Part shown: positions 1-8,190 of the stretch, piece after piece
How positions within the stretch are numbered: position 1 is the first letter of the stretch
How the letters are laid out: every line of letters starts with the position of its first letter
Assembly: GCF_035607535.1 (NCBI RefSeq)
Contig: NZ_JAYDZX010000014.1
Coordinates: 1 to 64,000 of the forward strand
Length of the DNA stretch: 64,000 nt
Source: Salinimicrobium sp035607535
Lineage (GTDB): Bacteria > Bacteroidota > Bacteroidia > Flavobacteriales > Flavobacteriaceae
Direction of reading: 5' to 3'
Program-made: the position numbers and the translations under genes
The notes under the pieces: generated by a model
Told to the model about the DNA's origin: nothing
The model's database searches: none
Seen by the model: the letters and a program-made list of their open reading frames with translations, nothing else

Positions 1-153
1 TTGGCTCTTGGCTCTTGGCTCTTGGCTCTTGGCTCTTGGCTCTTGGCTCTTGGCTCTTGGCTCTTGGCTCTTGGCTCTTGGCTCCTGGCTCTTGGCTCCT
101 GGCTCTTGGCTCCTGGCTCCTGGCTCTTGCCTTCTGCTCCTGGCTCTTGGCTC
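1..153. repeat. Heptanucleotide tandem array (TTGGCTC)n
   Basis: Twelve uninterrupted copies of TTGGCTC fill positions 1-84. They are followed by alternating TTGGCTC and CTGGCTC copies with a few decayed units to 153. The array runs off the left window edge, so its full length is unknown. It lies 16 bases beyond the stop codon of the nucleoid-associated protein gene (minus strand), where it reads GAGCCAA. It is one of several period-7 arrays in this window and has no visible coding role. Confidence 0.95.
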
Positions 154-169
154 CAGAAACACCGCCGTC

Positions 170-1228
170 TTAGCTCTTTTGTTCTTTGTTGAAGTACACC
201 AGGTAATAATACATCTGCCTTTCCTCATCCCAGCCTTTTTCAACAAACTTCTCGGCCGATTCAGGATTAATGAAATCCATTTTGATCTGGATGTTAGTAT
301 CGAGATTTATGGTGTTCTTAATTGATTTCCTCGCGGCAGTTACTGCGGTGTTGGAGATGGGGAAACTGGTAAGATCCTCAATCTTGTACTTTGGTGCTTT
401 CTCAGTTTTGTAGTTCTGGAACTCCGGGACGAGAGCCGGGTTATCAATAACTGAATTCAGGAAAGCACTTTCTTCAAAAGCATCGTTCTTTGCAAAATAA
501 TCAACACTTCGGTTCATGAACATGACTTCTTCCTTTTTGTCTTCCGCAGGAAGTACCACGTCTTTGGCGAAGTTCTGGCAAAATTTCAGGTACTTTTTGG
601 TATGGAAATTCTCATCGGCAAGAACATCTACTCCGAGGAAGTTCTCGAGCCAGTATTTGGTATCGTACTTGTTTGAATCCACAGAAAGGATCTTAAATCC
701 TTCTTCCCTGTTCTTGTTGAAAATAATAGCGCCTTTATCCAGCTTGTTCAGGTTGATTCCCTGCTGAATAATCATTTCCAGAATGCTTTCTTTTTCCTGG
801 AACTGTAGAAAATCGTGCTTTAATTCGGATTTAAAAATTCCGATAGCAGTTGTCTTTTCATTGTCGAGCATCATGTTGTCGAAATAGACAACATAAACTT
901 CCCCACTTTTAATATGCGGGTGAGAGGACTGTTCAAAAAGCAAAGTTGTGATCTTCTTTGATTGCTCGTGGATAGTTTGAGGAGCGTCAAAGATCTTACA
1001 TGCGATCTCATACAACGGGTTGAATTCAACATCCACATCATTGGCAAACTGAAAATAATTTTCCTCTTTATCTCTAAATGGCTTGAGGAAATACTCTTTT
1101 ATAAGAGGGGTGATCTCGTCATTCAGGTGAAATGGCTGGGCAGAAAGGAAAATGTTCTCATTTCGGCTTTTGTTGCCAACCCTGTGAATAGAAAGAGAGT
1201 CAATGTGAGCGTTATATAAATTGATCAT
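170..1228 (-). CDS. Nucleoid-associated protein, NdpA/YejK family
   Basis: A 352-residue protein resembling the 37-kDa nucleoid-associated family (NdpA/YejK). The family is thought to bind the chromosome, but its molecular role is poorly defined. The match rests on the N-terminal start MINLYNAHIDSLSIHRVGNK, the predicted alpha/beta architecture and a length typical of the family (about 335-350). No signal peptide or membrane segment is seen, which fits a cytoplasmic protein. Translation starts at the ATG at 1228. The stop is followed after 16 bases by a heptanucleotide array. It is separated from the next minus-strand gene by about 60 bases, so it may be co-transcribed with that gene or have its own promoter. 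I recognise the family with good confidence, but not a specific substrate. Confidence 0.8.
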   Translation of the reverse strand: MINLYNAHIDSLSIHRVGNKSRNENIFLSAQPFHLNDEITPLIKEYFLKPFRDKEENYFQFANDVDVEFNPLYEIACKIFDAPQTIHEQSKKITTLLFEQSSHPHIKSGEVYVVYFDNMMLDNEKTTAIGIFKSELKHDFLQFQEKESILEMIIQQGINLNKLDKGAIIFNKNREEGFKILSVDSNKYDTKYWLENFLGVDVLADENFHTKKYLKFCQNFAKDVVLPAEDKKEEVMFMNRSVDYFAKNDAFEESAFLNSVIDNPALVPEFQNYKTEKAPKYKIEDLTSFPISNTAVTAARKSIKNTINLDTNIQIKMDFINPESAEKFVEKGWDEERQMYYYLVYFNKEQKS

Positions 1229-1288
1229 ATTGAAAAAGTGCGGTTAAGTTACCGGATTAATAAAGGCTGAAAAATAGGAAAATTTGGT

Positions 1289-1798
1289 CTAGTTCCAGTT
1301 TTCGTCGAAAGAAAGATCGTCATAGTCGTCTACGTCGAAGTCATCATCGTAGTCGAGGTTGAGATCATCATCTTCGGCCTGGAACTCCTTTTCGGGAGCT
1401 GCTGTAGGGAGCTGTCCGTGAACGAAGAGGAGGTTTGGGTAATCCATTTGAGGATCGGGTTCTGCTATCTCTGCCAGTTCCACGAGAAAAGTCCACATGC
1501 TAAAAAAGTCATAGATGTAGATCAGCTTGGTCTGCTCTTCAGAAACCACATCATCAAGAGTGGTCTCATTCATTAGCCGGACCGATCCTGTGCCTTCGGT
1601 GACATCAAACTGAGAGATCTCTTCCCCCTGGTTCCATTCGTCATCGCTAATATAGAAAGAAGCCATCTCGGTGCCGTCAAATCCAAAGGACTGGAGGATC
1701 GTATTATGTAAATCTTCAAGGGTGTTATCGGCCATTATTTCTATGTCGCGAAACACATCTTCTTCGGCATCGAGGATAATTCTAAATCTATACAGCAT
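1289..1798 (-). CDS. Plasmid pRiA4b ORF-3 family protein
   Basis: A 169-residue cytoplasmic protein. Residues 1-110 match the pRiA4b ORF-3 fold: MLYRFRIILDAEEDVFRDIE at the start and an LHNTILQSFGFDG helix that is typical of the family. The last 35 residues are a strongly acidic tail of Asp and Glu, common in the Bacteroidota members. No catalytic residues are known for the family and its function is undetermined. The ATG at 1798 lies just downstream of a TATCTTTG -7 element at 1818-1825, supporting this start and independent transcription. Confidence 0.75.
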   Translation of the reverse strand: MLYRFRIILDAEEDVFRDIEIMADNTLEDLHNTILQSFGFDGTEMASFYISDDEWNQGEEISQFDVTEGTGSVRLMNETTLDDVVSEEQTKLIYIYDFFSMWTFLVELAEIAEPDPQMDYPNLLFVHGQLPTAAPEKEFQAEDDDLNLDYDDDFDVDDYDDLSFDENWN

Positions 1799-1817
1799 AA
1801 GTCAAAAATTTGGAGTG

Positions 1818-1825
1818 CAAAGATA
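1818..1825 (-). promoter_or_regulatory. Putative -7 promoter element (TATCTTTG)
   Basis: An exact match to the Bacteroidota TAnnTTTG consensus on the minus strand, about 20 bases before the ATG of the pRiA4b ORF-3 family gene. I do not see a convincing -33 TTG at the usual spacing, so the call rests on the -7 box and its position. Confidence 0.5.
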
Positions 1826-1848
1826 CGTTTTTAGATGAGAAATTAAAT

Positions 1849-2868
1849 TTAGCGACTAAATCTATGCAGGGTAAAAGTCATTGCTGTAAGCAGGAAAAAT
1901 GCTCCTACCTGGTGCGCGACCCCCAGCCATAAAGGCACAGCGTAAATTAGAGTGAGCACACCTAAAACAAATTGTAAAAATACCAATCCCACGAGCCACT
2001 GAATTCCTCTTTGCTGCGGAAGTGTAAGTTGCAAGCTCCTGGACCTGTACCAGATGTAGAGGACGGCCGCTACCACTGCGTATGCGAGGTATCTGTGAAC
2101 GAACTGCACACCGCTCTTACCTTCTATAAAATTTCGCCACAGGGGTTTCTGTTCAATATATACGGTCTCATGCACCCATTCCCCACCTGTCATCCAGGGC
2201 CAGAAATTGTGGATCCATCCCGCGTCAAGTCCGGCCACAAATGCTCCCCAAATGATCTGTACCATAAGGACGATCATCCCCACCCAAATTAGATTTCTGA
2301 AGCTTTTGTTTACGACCTTTTTCTTTGGATAAAGGAGGTCCATTGCGACCCAGAAACAGTAGGCGAAAGTTACGAAAGCCGTAGTCAGGTGGGCAGCCAG
2401 CCTGTAGTGGCTCACCGCAGGCATATCTACCAGTCCGCTTTTGACCATATACCAGCCTAGAAATCCCTGAAATCCTCCCAGGAAGAGAAGTACAATTGAT
2501 TTATAAATGGTTGGCCTGCTAAGTTGTTTTGTAACTAGAAAATACAGGAACGGAATTATAAAGACCAGTCCTATGAGGCGGCCAATCACCCTATGGATCC
2601 ATTCCCAGAAATAGATCCCTTTGAAATCTTCAAGAGTAAAGTGGTAGTGCAATTTTTGATACTCGGGGAACTGTTTATAGAACTCAAATTCTTCGATCCA
2701 TTGCTCCTCGGTTAGAGGCGGAATGGTTCCGGTGATCAACTTGTAATCTGAAATGGAGAGTCCGGAGTTGGTAAGGCGGGTAATTCCTCCCACCACGACC
2801 ATTATAAAAATTAAAAAACAGCCGGTGAACAGCCAGTAAACAACCTTTTTATTGTCCTTGTTTTTCAT
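1849..2868 (-). CDS. ctaA: Haem A synthase, COX15/CtaA family
   Basis: A polytopic inner-membrane protein of 339 residues that oxidises haem O to haem A for cytochrome oxidase. About eight hydrophobic segments are visible. Diagnostic signatures are GGITRLTNSGLSISDYK (about residues 27-43) and the haem-ligating histidines: WEWIHR with a following GR, HYRLAAHLTTAF, FVHRYLAY and GVAHQVGAF. The length and the pairing of two four-helix halves fit COX15 rather than the short CtaA type. The neighbours are not other respiratory genes. It is separated from the CCA-adding enzyme gene by 28 bases and probably shares its transcript. Confidence 0.92.
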   Translation of the reverse strand: MKNKDNKKVVYWLFTGCFLIFIMVVVGGITRLTNSGLSISDYKLITGTIPPLTEEQWIEEFEFYKQFPEYQKLHYHFTLEDFKGIYFWEWIHRVIGRLIGLVFIIPFLYFLVTKQLSRPTIYKSIVLLFLGGFQGFLGWYMVKSGLVDMPAVSHYRLAAHLTTAFVTFAYCFWVAMDLLYPKKKVVNKSFRNLIWVGMIVLMVQIIWGAFVAGLDAGWIHNFWPWMTGGEWVHETVYIEQKPLWRNFIEGKSGVQFVHRYLAYAVVAAVLYIWYRSRSLQLTLPQQRGIQWLVGLVFLQFVLGVLTLIYAVPLWLGVAHQVGAFFLLTAMTFTLHRFSR

Positions 2869-2896
2869 GGGGGTAAATGTGAAGGTAAAGCATAAT

Positions 2897-4312
2897 TTAT
2901 TTAGGGGATAAACCTATTTCTTTTCCTTTTTGAAGCATATATGCTTTGGCAGCATCATAATCGTTCGGGATTTCTCCTTCTAAAATGGCTTCTTTAATAG
3001 CATCCTTGATAATCCCGATCTCTCTGGAAGGCTTAAGATCAAATGTCTCCATGATTTCTTCTCCGGAAACGGGCGGCTGGAAATTCCGCACGTGATCCCG
3101 TTCCTCGACCTCTTTAATCTTTTGCCTTACGATCTTGAAATTGTTGTGGTACTTCCTGAATCGCCGCGGATTTTTCGTGGTGATATCGGCTTCACACAAG
3201 GTCATAAGGTCTTCAATGTCTTCTCCTGCATCAAAAATAAGCCTTCGCACAGCCGAATCTGTTACGTCTTGCGAAAGAACAATCGGTCTTGAACTCATAT
3301 AGACCATTTTCTGAACGAATTTCATCTTTTCATTCAAAGGCATTCGCAAGCGCTTAAACAGCTTGTACACCATTTTGGAACCAACAAATTCATGACCATG
3401 GAAGGTCCACCCCAGTTTGTCATCAAACTTCTTTGTAGGTGCTTTTCCTATATCGTGTAACAACGCAGCCCAGCGCAGCCAAAGATCATCTGTATTTTCC
3501 GAAATATTATCGACCACCTCCAGGGTGTGCCAAAAGTTGTCCTTATGCCGCTGACCTTCAATTTCATCTATACCTTCCAATGCAGTCAACTCCGGAAGGA
3601 TCAATCTTAAAAGTCCGGTTTTATGCAACAGGCTAAATCCTACAGAAGGCTTTGGAGAGAGGAGGATCTTGTTCAGTTCATCGACTATCCTTTCCCGGGA
3701 AATGATCTTTAAGCGGCTCCTGTTTCTTATGATGGCCTGTAGGGAATCTTTCTCGATCCTGAATTGTAGTTGAGAGGCGAAGCGCACTGCTCTTAGCATT
3801 CGCAAGGGATCATCAGAATAAGTAATGTCAGGATCCAGAGGGGTGCGGATGACTCCGGCGCTAAGATCCTGTAATCCGTGAAAAGGGTCCAGTAGATCTC
3901 CGTAACTACTTTCATTCAGACTCAGCGCCAGGGCATTTATGGTAAAGTCCCTGCGGTTCTGGTCATCTTCCAGGGTGCCGCTTTCCACTTCGGGATTCCT
4001 GCTTTCTTCTGAATAACTTTCTTTTCGTGCACCAACAAACTCCACTTCCATGTCATAGGCGCGCAGCATTGCCGTTCCATAGTTCTTGAAGATCTGAACT
4101 TTAGGCTTGTGGGGAAGTAGATCTGACACCTTTTGAGCCAATTCTATTCCGCTTCCTACAGCAACCACATCTATGTCTTTGTGCTCTCCCCGCTGCAGGA
4201 TATAATCCCTTACAAAACCTCCAATTACATAGCTCTCCAGTCCCAGTTCCTGAGAGGCAAGAGAAATTACTTTAAAAATGTTATTGGTTAATGCCCGTTT
4301 GTAGTTGTTCAC
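2897..4312 (-). CDS. cca: CCA tRNA nucleotidyltransferase with HD domain
   Basis: Adds or repairs the 3'-CCA of tRNAs using CTP and ATP, in the cytoplasm. The 471-residue protein has a class II polymerase-beta-like head: the VIGGFVRDYIL motif near residue 30, the metal-binding HKDIDVV pair a few residues later, and RRDFTINALAL near residue 140. A C-terminal HD domain follows, with LLHDIGKAP near residue 285. HD-containing CCA enzymes often carry 2',3'-cyclic phosphatase or phosphodiesterase activity. The gene starts at the ATG at 4312. A 33-nt perfect hairpin lies in the 96-base gap behind the preceding tsaC gene. Confidence 0.93.
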   Translation of the reverse strand: MNNYKRALTNNIFKVISLASQELGLESYVIGGFVRDYILQRGEHKDIDVVAVGSGIELAQKVSDLLPHKPKVQIFKNYGTAMLRAYDMEVEFVGARKESYSEESRNPEVESGTLEDDQNRRDFTINALALSLNESSYGDLLDPFHGLQDLSAGVIRTPLDPDITYSDDPLRMLRAVRFASQLQFRIEKDSLQAIIRNRSRLKIISRERIVDELNKILLSPKPSVGFSLLHKTGLLRLILPELTALEGIDEIEGQRHKDNFWHTLEVVDNISENTDDLWLRWAALLHDIGKAPTKKFDDKLGWTFHGHEFVGSKMVYKLFKRLRMPLNEKMKFVQKMVYMSSRPIVLSQDVTDSAVRRLIFDAGEDIEDLMTLCEADITTKNPRRFRKYHNNFKIVRQKIKEVEERDHVRNFQPPVSGEEIMETFDLKPSREIGIIKDAIKEAILEGEIPNDYDAAKAYMLQKGKEIGLSPK

Positions 4313-4353
4313 TTTAATGTCTTTGTTTCCGGTCCCCGAGAATTGATCTGCTC

Positions 4354-4386
4354 AGACCTCACAGGTTTTCAAAACCTGTGAGGTCT
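4354..4386. repeat. Perfect 33-nt inverted repeat
   Basis: Two 16-base arms, AGACCTCACAGGTTTT and its exact complement, are separated by a single C. The element lies between two minus-strand genes, tsaC (upstream) and cca (downstream). On the plus strand it is followed by TTTTA, but on the minus strand the T-run precedes the stem, so it is not oriented as a terminator for tsaC. I recall similar CCTCACAGG palindromes as dispersed intergenic repeats in Bacteroidota genomes. No second copy is seen in this window. Confidence 0.85.
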
Positions 4387-4408
4387 TTTATCGGTGGTTC
4401 TTTTACAA

Positions 4409-4978
4409 TTATTTCCTAATCACCTGCACCTTTCCATCATTGCTAAGCTTAATAATAGCCGATGGTTTTGGAGTTTTAATAGACTGGTGCAAATTTACCA
4501 CATAGTCCACACCTTCTAAAATTTCCTTGCTTATATCTCCAAATGTTTCCGGGGTTGGCTGTCCGCTTAGATTAGCAGAAGTAGAGACCAGTGGCTTCTT
4601 TAATTTCCTTATAAGTTGCTGACAAAATTTATCCTTCGTCACTCGAATTCCAAGGGTGTTATCTGCACCCACCAGGTTTTCGGCAACACGAATAGGCTGG
4701 TCGTAGACTATAGTTGTTGGTTTGGCAGCATACTTCAGAATATCATAAGCTACCTCAGGCACATCTTCCACATATTGATTAAGCATCTTAAAATCGGATA
4801 CCAGGCAGATCAAGGCTTTCTCTTCACTTCTTTTCTTAAGTGCAAAGATCTTGTCTATGGCATCTGCATTGGTGGCGTCACACCCAATTCCCCAAACCGT
4901 GTCGGTAGGATATAATATAATTCCGCCTCTTTTAAGGACATTGTAGGCATTGTTGATTTCTTCAGTGTACTCTCCCAT
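4409..4978 (-). CDS. tsaC: L-threonylcarbamoyladenylate synthase (YrdC/Sua5 domain)
   Basis: Makes threonylcarbamoyl-AMP from threonine, bicarbonate and ATP, the first step of the universal t6A37 tRNA modification. The 189-residue protein is a single YrdC domain. The GGIILYPTDTVWGIGCDA stretch near residue 18 forms the nucleotide pocket, followed by KKRSEEKALICLVSD, STSANLSGQPTP and the closing PSAIIKL. The length matches the short TsaC form without the Sua5 C-terminal extension. Its start overlaps the end of the upstream glycosyltransferase gene by 17 bases, implying coupled expression. Confidence 0.9.
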   Translation of the reverse strand: MGEYTEEINNAYNVLKRGGIILYPTDTVWGIGCDATNADAIDKIFALKKRSEEKALICLVSDFKMLNQYVEDVPEVAYDILKYAAKPTTIVYDQPIRVAENLVGADNTLGIRVTKDKFCQQLIRKLKKPLVSTSANLSGQPTPETFGDISKEILEGVDYVVNLHQSIKTPKPSAIIKLSNDGKVQVIRK

Positions 4979-6068
4979 TTAGTGCTGTTTTATAGATTTC
5001 CAGTGTCTTCCCGGCCATAATTTTGCTCGTGAAGTTTTGAAATAATTTTTCCCTGGAAATTTTTGCAAAGTTCGGGATTACCTGCGGATTTCCAAGCAAA
5101 AACAACAGGTTTTCGCCCAATCCCACGTGATCATAAGGATCTGTTAGAAGACCGTTCACTTTATTTTCTATTACTTCAGGAATTCCGCCGACATTCGTGC
5201 TCACTACCGGCACGTTGTAATAGAAGGATTCATAGATCACCTGCGGTATTCCCTCGTTTTCTGAAGTGAGGAGCAGGACGTCAAACTGGGGAATTAAAGC
5301 TGAAGCTTCAGGAATATAGCCGGTGAACAAGATATGATCCTCAAGAGCCAACTGCTGTACAAGCTTTTTAAGGGCTTCAGTTCTACGGCTGAAGTTTCCT
5401 ATCTGAACAAAATAAAGTTGCTTTTGCTTTTTCCGGTTGATGAGATAATCTGCAGTGTAAATAAAAGTTTCCAGGTGCTTGGCCTCGATATGGTTGCCAA
5501 TGTTTCCCACAATTACAGCAGCTTCCGGCAGACCAAATTTTCTTCTTATCTCAAAAGGGGATTTTTGGGTTTTATTATCTAATCGTGTTCCATGGTAGAC
5601 AACCTCTAGTCTGCCCGCACGGCATAAAGTTTTAGAACTGATATTTTTAGTAGCTTCAGAAACACAAAGGATCTTCCTGATCTTTGGATAGTTATATTTA
5701 AAGAGGGTTTGCCGTCTCGGTCGGATTGGAAATGAAGTTTTTTTACTAAGGATAAAAGGCGGCAGGGATGCAAAGTGGTCGGCCATTACAGCGAGGGTGA
5801 GTGCTGTACTGTCGTGAATATGAAGCAGGTCAAAATTCTGCTTTTTACAGAGGTAAGCGAGCTTCAGTATAAAACGAGGATCCATTTTATTAGCAAGCGG
5901 CGCAGTAATTACCTGATGGTCCTGTGCCTTTAGTCGCTGGTGAAGCATACCGTCCCGAACACAAAAGATCACGTTGCATACTTTTTCCTTCAGCTCATGA
6001 CACAGGTTTTCAATATGGCTTTCACCGCCACCCCAATTTCTTACTGCCGATAAATGAAGGATTTTCAT
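4962..6068 (-). CDS. Glycosyltransferase family 4 protein
   Basis: A GT-B glycosyltransferase of 368 residues, probably acting on a cell-surface polysaccharide or lipid-linked glycan. The N-terminal Rossmann half begins MKILHLSAVRNWGGGESHI, with the acceptor-loop glycines. The C-terminal half carries GNIGNHIEAKHLETF and the EX7E-type donor motif ENEGIPQVIYESFYYNVPVV followed by STNVGGIPEVI. No membrane segment is present, so it is likely cytoplasmic or peripheral. The substrate cannot be read from the sequence. It is the first gene of the minus-strand run into tsaC and faces the InaA-like kinase gene across a 278-base divergent spacer. Confidence 0.88.
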   Translation of the reverse strand: MKILHLSAVRNWGGGESHIENLCHELKEKVCNVIFCVRDGMLHQRLKAQDHQVITAPLANKMDPRFILKLAYLCKKQNFDLLHIHDSTALTLAVMADHFASLPPFILSKKTSFPIRPRRQTLFKYNYPKIRKILCVSEATKNISSKTLCRAGRLEVVYHGTRLDNKTQKSPFEIRRKFGLPEAAVIVGNIGNHIEAKHLETFIYTADYLINRKKQKQLYFVQIGNFSRRTEALKKLVQQLALEDHILFTGYIPEASALIPQFDVLLLTSENEGIPQVIYESFYYNVPVVSTNVGGIPEVIENKVNGLLTDPYDHVGLGENLLFLLGNPQVIPNFAKISREKLFQNFTSKIMAGKTLEIYKTALNGRVH

Positions 6069-6104
6069 AACCTTTTTTGAACTGCCTTTCTATGGCTGTA
6101 ACTG

Positions 6105-6112
6105 CGAAGGTA
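6105..6112 (-). promoter_or_regulatory. Possible variant -7 element (TACCTTCG)
   Basis: TACCTTCG on the minus strand, one base off TAnnTTTG, about 37 bases before the glycosyltransferase ATG. The same TACCTTCG/A or TATCTTCG variant precedes dapD, the DUF349 gene and nrnA in this window, which is the main reason for listing it. Confidence 0.35.
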
Positions 6113-6317
6113 TAATAAATCTGTTCAAGTAGAAATGAACGCCAGAAGTGTCTACACCGCTATTTCTATAAGGAAAGAAACCTATTTTTTCACAACCTTC
6201 ATTTTGTGGAATAATTAGTTCTATTCACAGATCTACCTAAATCTTGAGCCCGGGACCTATTAGCGGTAAGGAATCTTATAATTTGAGAAGTTTAAAGTTT
6301 ATGCAAACTCAAAAGGT

Positions 6318-6325
6318 TAACTTTG
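6318..6325 (+). promoter_or_regulatory. Putative -7 promoter element (TAACTTTG)
   Basis: An exact TAnnTTTG match, 21 bases before the ATG at 6347. The TTG at 6323 could be misread as a start codon for the kinase gene, but it is part of this box and would lie upstream of the transcript. That decides for the ATG at 6347. Confidence 0.6.
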
Positions 6326-6346
6326 CCAAAAAGTTCGGGAAATCAT

Positions 6347-7099
6347 ATGAAAGTAATCATAGATGAAGCATATTCTTCTTACCAGGAAGAAATTTTTCAG
6401 GCTCTTGAGAATTTTGAAGAGGAGGGACGAAAAATAGGACCGGGAAAAAGAAATGTTTTGAAGGCGATTAAGCTGGATCGTACAGAGGTCAATATTAAAG
6501 CTTTCAAGATCCCGAATGCCGTCAACAAAGTTGCCTACCGATTTTTTAGAAAATCAAAAGCCGAAAGATCTTTTATTTATGCCAAAGAACTTCTGGCAAG
6601 GGGCATAAAAACCCCGGCTCCCATTGCTTATGCTGAAGAAGTTACAAGCCTAGCTTTCCTCAAAAGCTTTTATGTGAGCGAACATCTGGATTATGATCTT
6701 ACGTTTAGAGATATAGATCTCGCAAAAGAAGGACACGAGGAGATTCTTCGCGCCTTTACGCGGTTTACTTATGATCTCCACGAAAAAGGAATTGAATTTT
6801 TAGACCATTCCCCCGGAAATACCCTTATCAAAATCGGTGATAATGGCTATGATTTTTTCCTGGTTGATCTCAACCGGATGAATTTTAAAACCTTAGATAT
6901 CTCTCAAAGACTTCGGAATTTTGAGCGCTTGTCAAGAGAAAAGGCGGTTTATGAGATCATGGCCGATGAATATGCAAAGCTAATAAAGCGGCCGGCCTCT
7001 GAAGTTTTTGAGCAAATGTTTAATTTCAATCAAATCTTCTTTTCAAAACGAGACAGAGCAGCAGTTATAAAGAAGAAGTTTAAGCGTAGGAAAAAATAG
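6347..7099 (+). CDS. Lipopolysaccharide kinase InaA/WaaP-like protein
   Basis: A 250-residue protein-kinase-fold enzyme of the InaA/WaaP/KdkA group, which phosphorylates Kdo or heptose in lipid A-core. The catalytic loop reads LDHSPGNTLI (an HxxxxN variant near residue 157) and the metal-binding segment is FFLVDLNRMNF (DLN in place of DFG). It lacks a signal peptide or membrane segments, as expected of a cytoplasmic LPS-core kinase. The start is placed at 6347 because the earlier TTG is inside the promoter box. It stands alone on the plus strand, facing the GT4 gene and next to the surface-polysaccharide operon, which supports a role in LPS. The sugar phosphorylated is inferred, not seen. Confidence 0.75.
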   Translation: MKVIIDEAYSSYQEEIFQALENFEEEGRKIGPGKRNVLKAIKLDRTEVNIKAFKIPNAVNKVAYRFFRKSKAERSFIYAKELLARGIKTPAPIAYAEEVTSLAFLKSFYVSEHLDYDLTFRDIDLAKEGHEEILRAFTRFTYDLHEKGIEFLDHSPGNTLIKIGDNGYDFFLVDLNRMNFKTLDISQRLRNFERLSREKAVYEIMADEYAKLIKRPASEVFEQMFNFNQIFFSKRDRAAVIKKKFKRRKK

Positions 7100-7149
7100 T
7101 TTGGAATTGGAAATAAATCTGCCTTTTTTCCTGTAAAATCAAAAACAGC

Positions 7150-8139
7150 CTAGTCTTTACCTAATCGTTCTTCTAACCAATGCAATATGTAATCTAAAAT
7201 TCTATCGTCTGCCATGTCCAGGCTTTGGAATGTGATGAAGAGCTTCCGCCGGTTTGCCTTGAACCACTTCAGCTTTAGCTTTGTCCACCATAAATTCCTA
7301 TACGATCGAAAGTAGGTTAGTTGCGAGTAATCCCGATAATGATAAGTATTGTTTTTAATTTCTAAATGTTCAGACAAGGAAGATAATAGAAACTGATTTT
7401 CATTTCTAAACCTGTGCTGTATGTTCTCTCGTAGTAAACTGTCTGTTTCAAAGAAGTTTGTCAGAGTTGATTTTCTCACGCTGACCGGCGTGTGAAAACG
7501 TCTGACATATTTATCCGCCTGAGCCAATCTGGCGCTGTTTTGTTGTAATCTTTTGAAACTTATTTTGGCCTTTTTTACCGGGATCCTAAAAGTACTCAAT
7601 AATTTATGGTAGGATTTTCTAATCGTTCTGTCTTCATTAAAGGGCTGCCATTTACCCCTTATAATTGGTTCTCCTTGAATAAAGAAATCATTTACTGATA
7701 CTTCTTTCATTAAAAAAGTATCATCATTGAAAATTATAAAGTGCTCTGATAAGTGGGGTATTTTGAATAACATGGATATGATTGAGCACGAGTTGAAGGT
7801 GGGTAAATATTCTTCATATCCGTTGAATATTATCTTATGATCTACCAGTTCCAGGTTAATGCCTTTTTCCTGAGCTAACGATTTCAGGGAATCAAACGAC
7901 TCAGGAGACTGGTCGTCTGTTACCAGAAAAATATTCCTTATAAATGGAGCAAACTTGATTATTGATTTGATCGCAATATCAATTTCCCCAATAGAATTGT
8001 ATCGCTTAAGGTGATTTTCGGAAGAGAAATTGATTTTAGTTTCCGAATAAGCATTAATTTTTTCCTGCCACTTCTTATCGTTCCCATTTACCCATGTTAG
8101 AACGGCATCTACCGGAATATTTTCTTGAGGTTCTGTCAT
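7150..8139 (-). CDS. Stealth-family sugar-phosphate transferase
   Basis: Stealth proteins transfer sugar-1-phosphates (for example GlcNAc-1-phosphate) to make phosphodiester-linked capsular polysaccharide. They are related to the animal GlcNAc-1-phosphotransferase. The 329 residues show CR1 (VDAVLTWVNGND, about 9-20), CR2 (SIGEIDIAIKSI then FIRNIFLVTDDQ) and the NDD-containing FIIFNDDTFL with the preceding FNSCSI. CR3 is represented by HTPVSVRK near residue 215. It is the last gene of a four-gene minus-strand polysaccharide operon. Its base composition looks more AT-rich than its neighbours, as is common for horizontally exchanged surface loci. The transferred sugar is unknown. Confidence 0.85.
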   Translation of the reverse strand: MTEPQENIPVDAVLTWVNGNDKKWQEKINAYSETKINFSSENHLKRYNSIGEIDIAIKSIIKFAPFIRNIFLVTDDQSPESFDSLKSLAQEKGINLELVDHKIIFNGYEEYLPTFNSCSIISMLFKIPHLSEHFIIFNDDTFLMKEVSVNDFFIQGEPIIRGKWQPFNEDRTIRKSYHKLLSTFRIPVKKAKISFKRLQQNSARLAQADKYVRRFHTPVSVRKSTLTNFFETDSLLRENIQHRFRNENQFLLSSLSEHLEIKNNTYHYRDYSQLTYFRSYRNLWWTKLKLKWFKANRRKLFITFQSLDMADDRILDYILHWLEERLGKD

Positions 8140-8190
8140 TCACTATAGGTTTAATTGAGGGAACAAAGGTCTAGACTTGGGTATTTGTGC

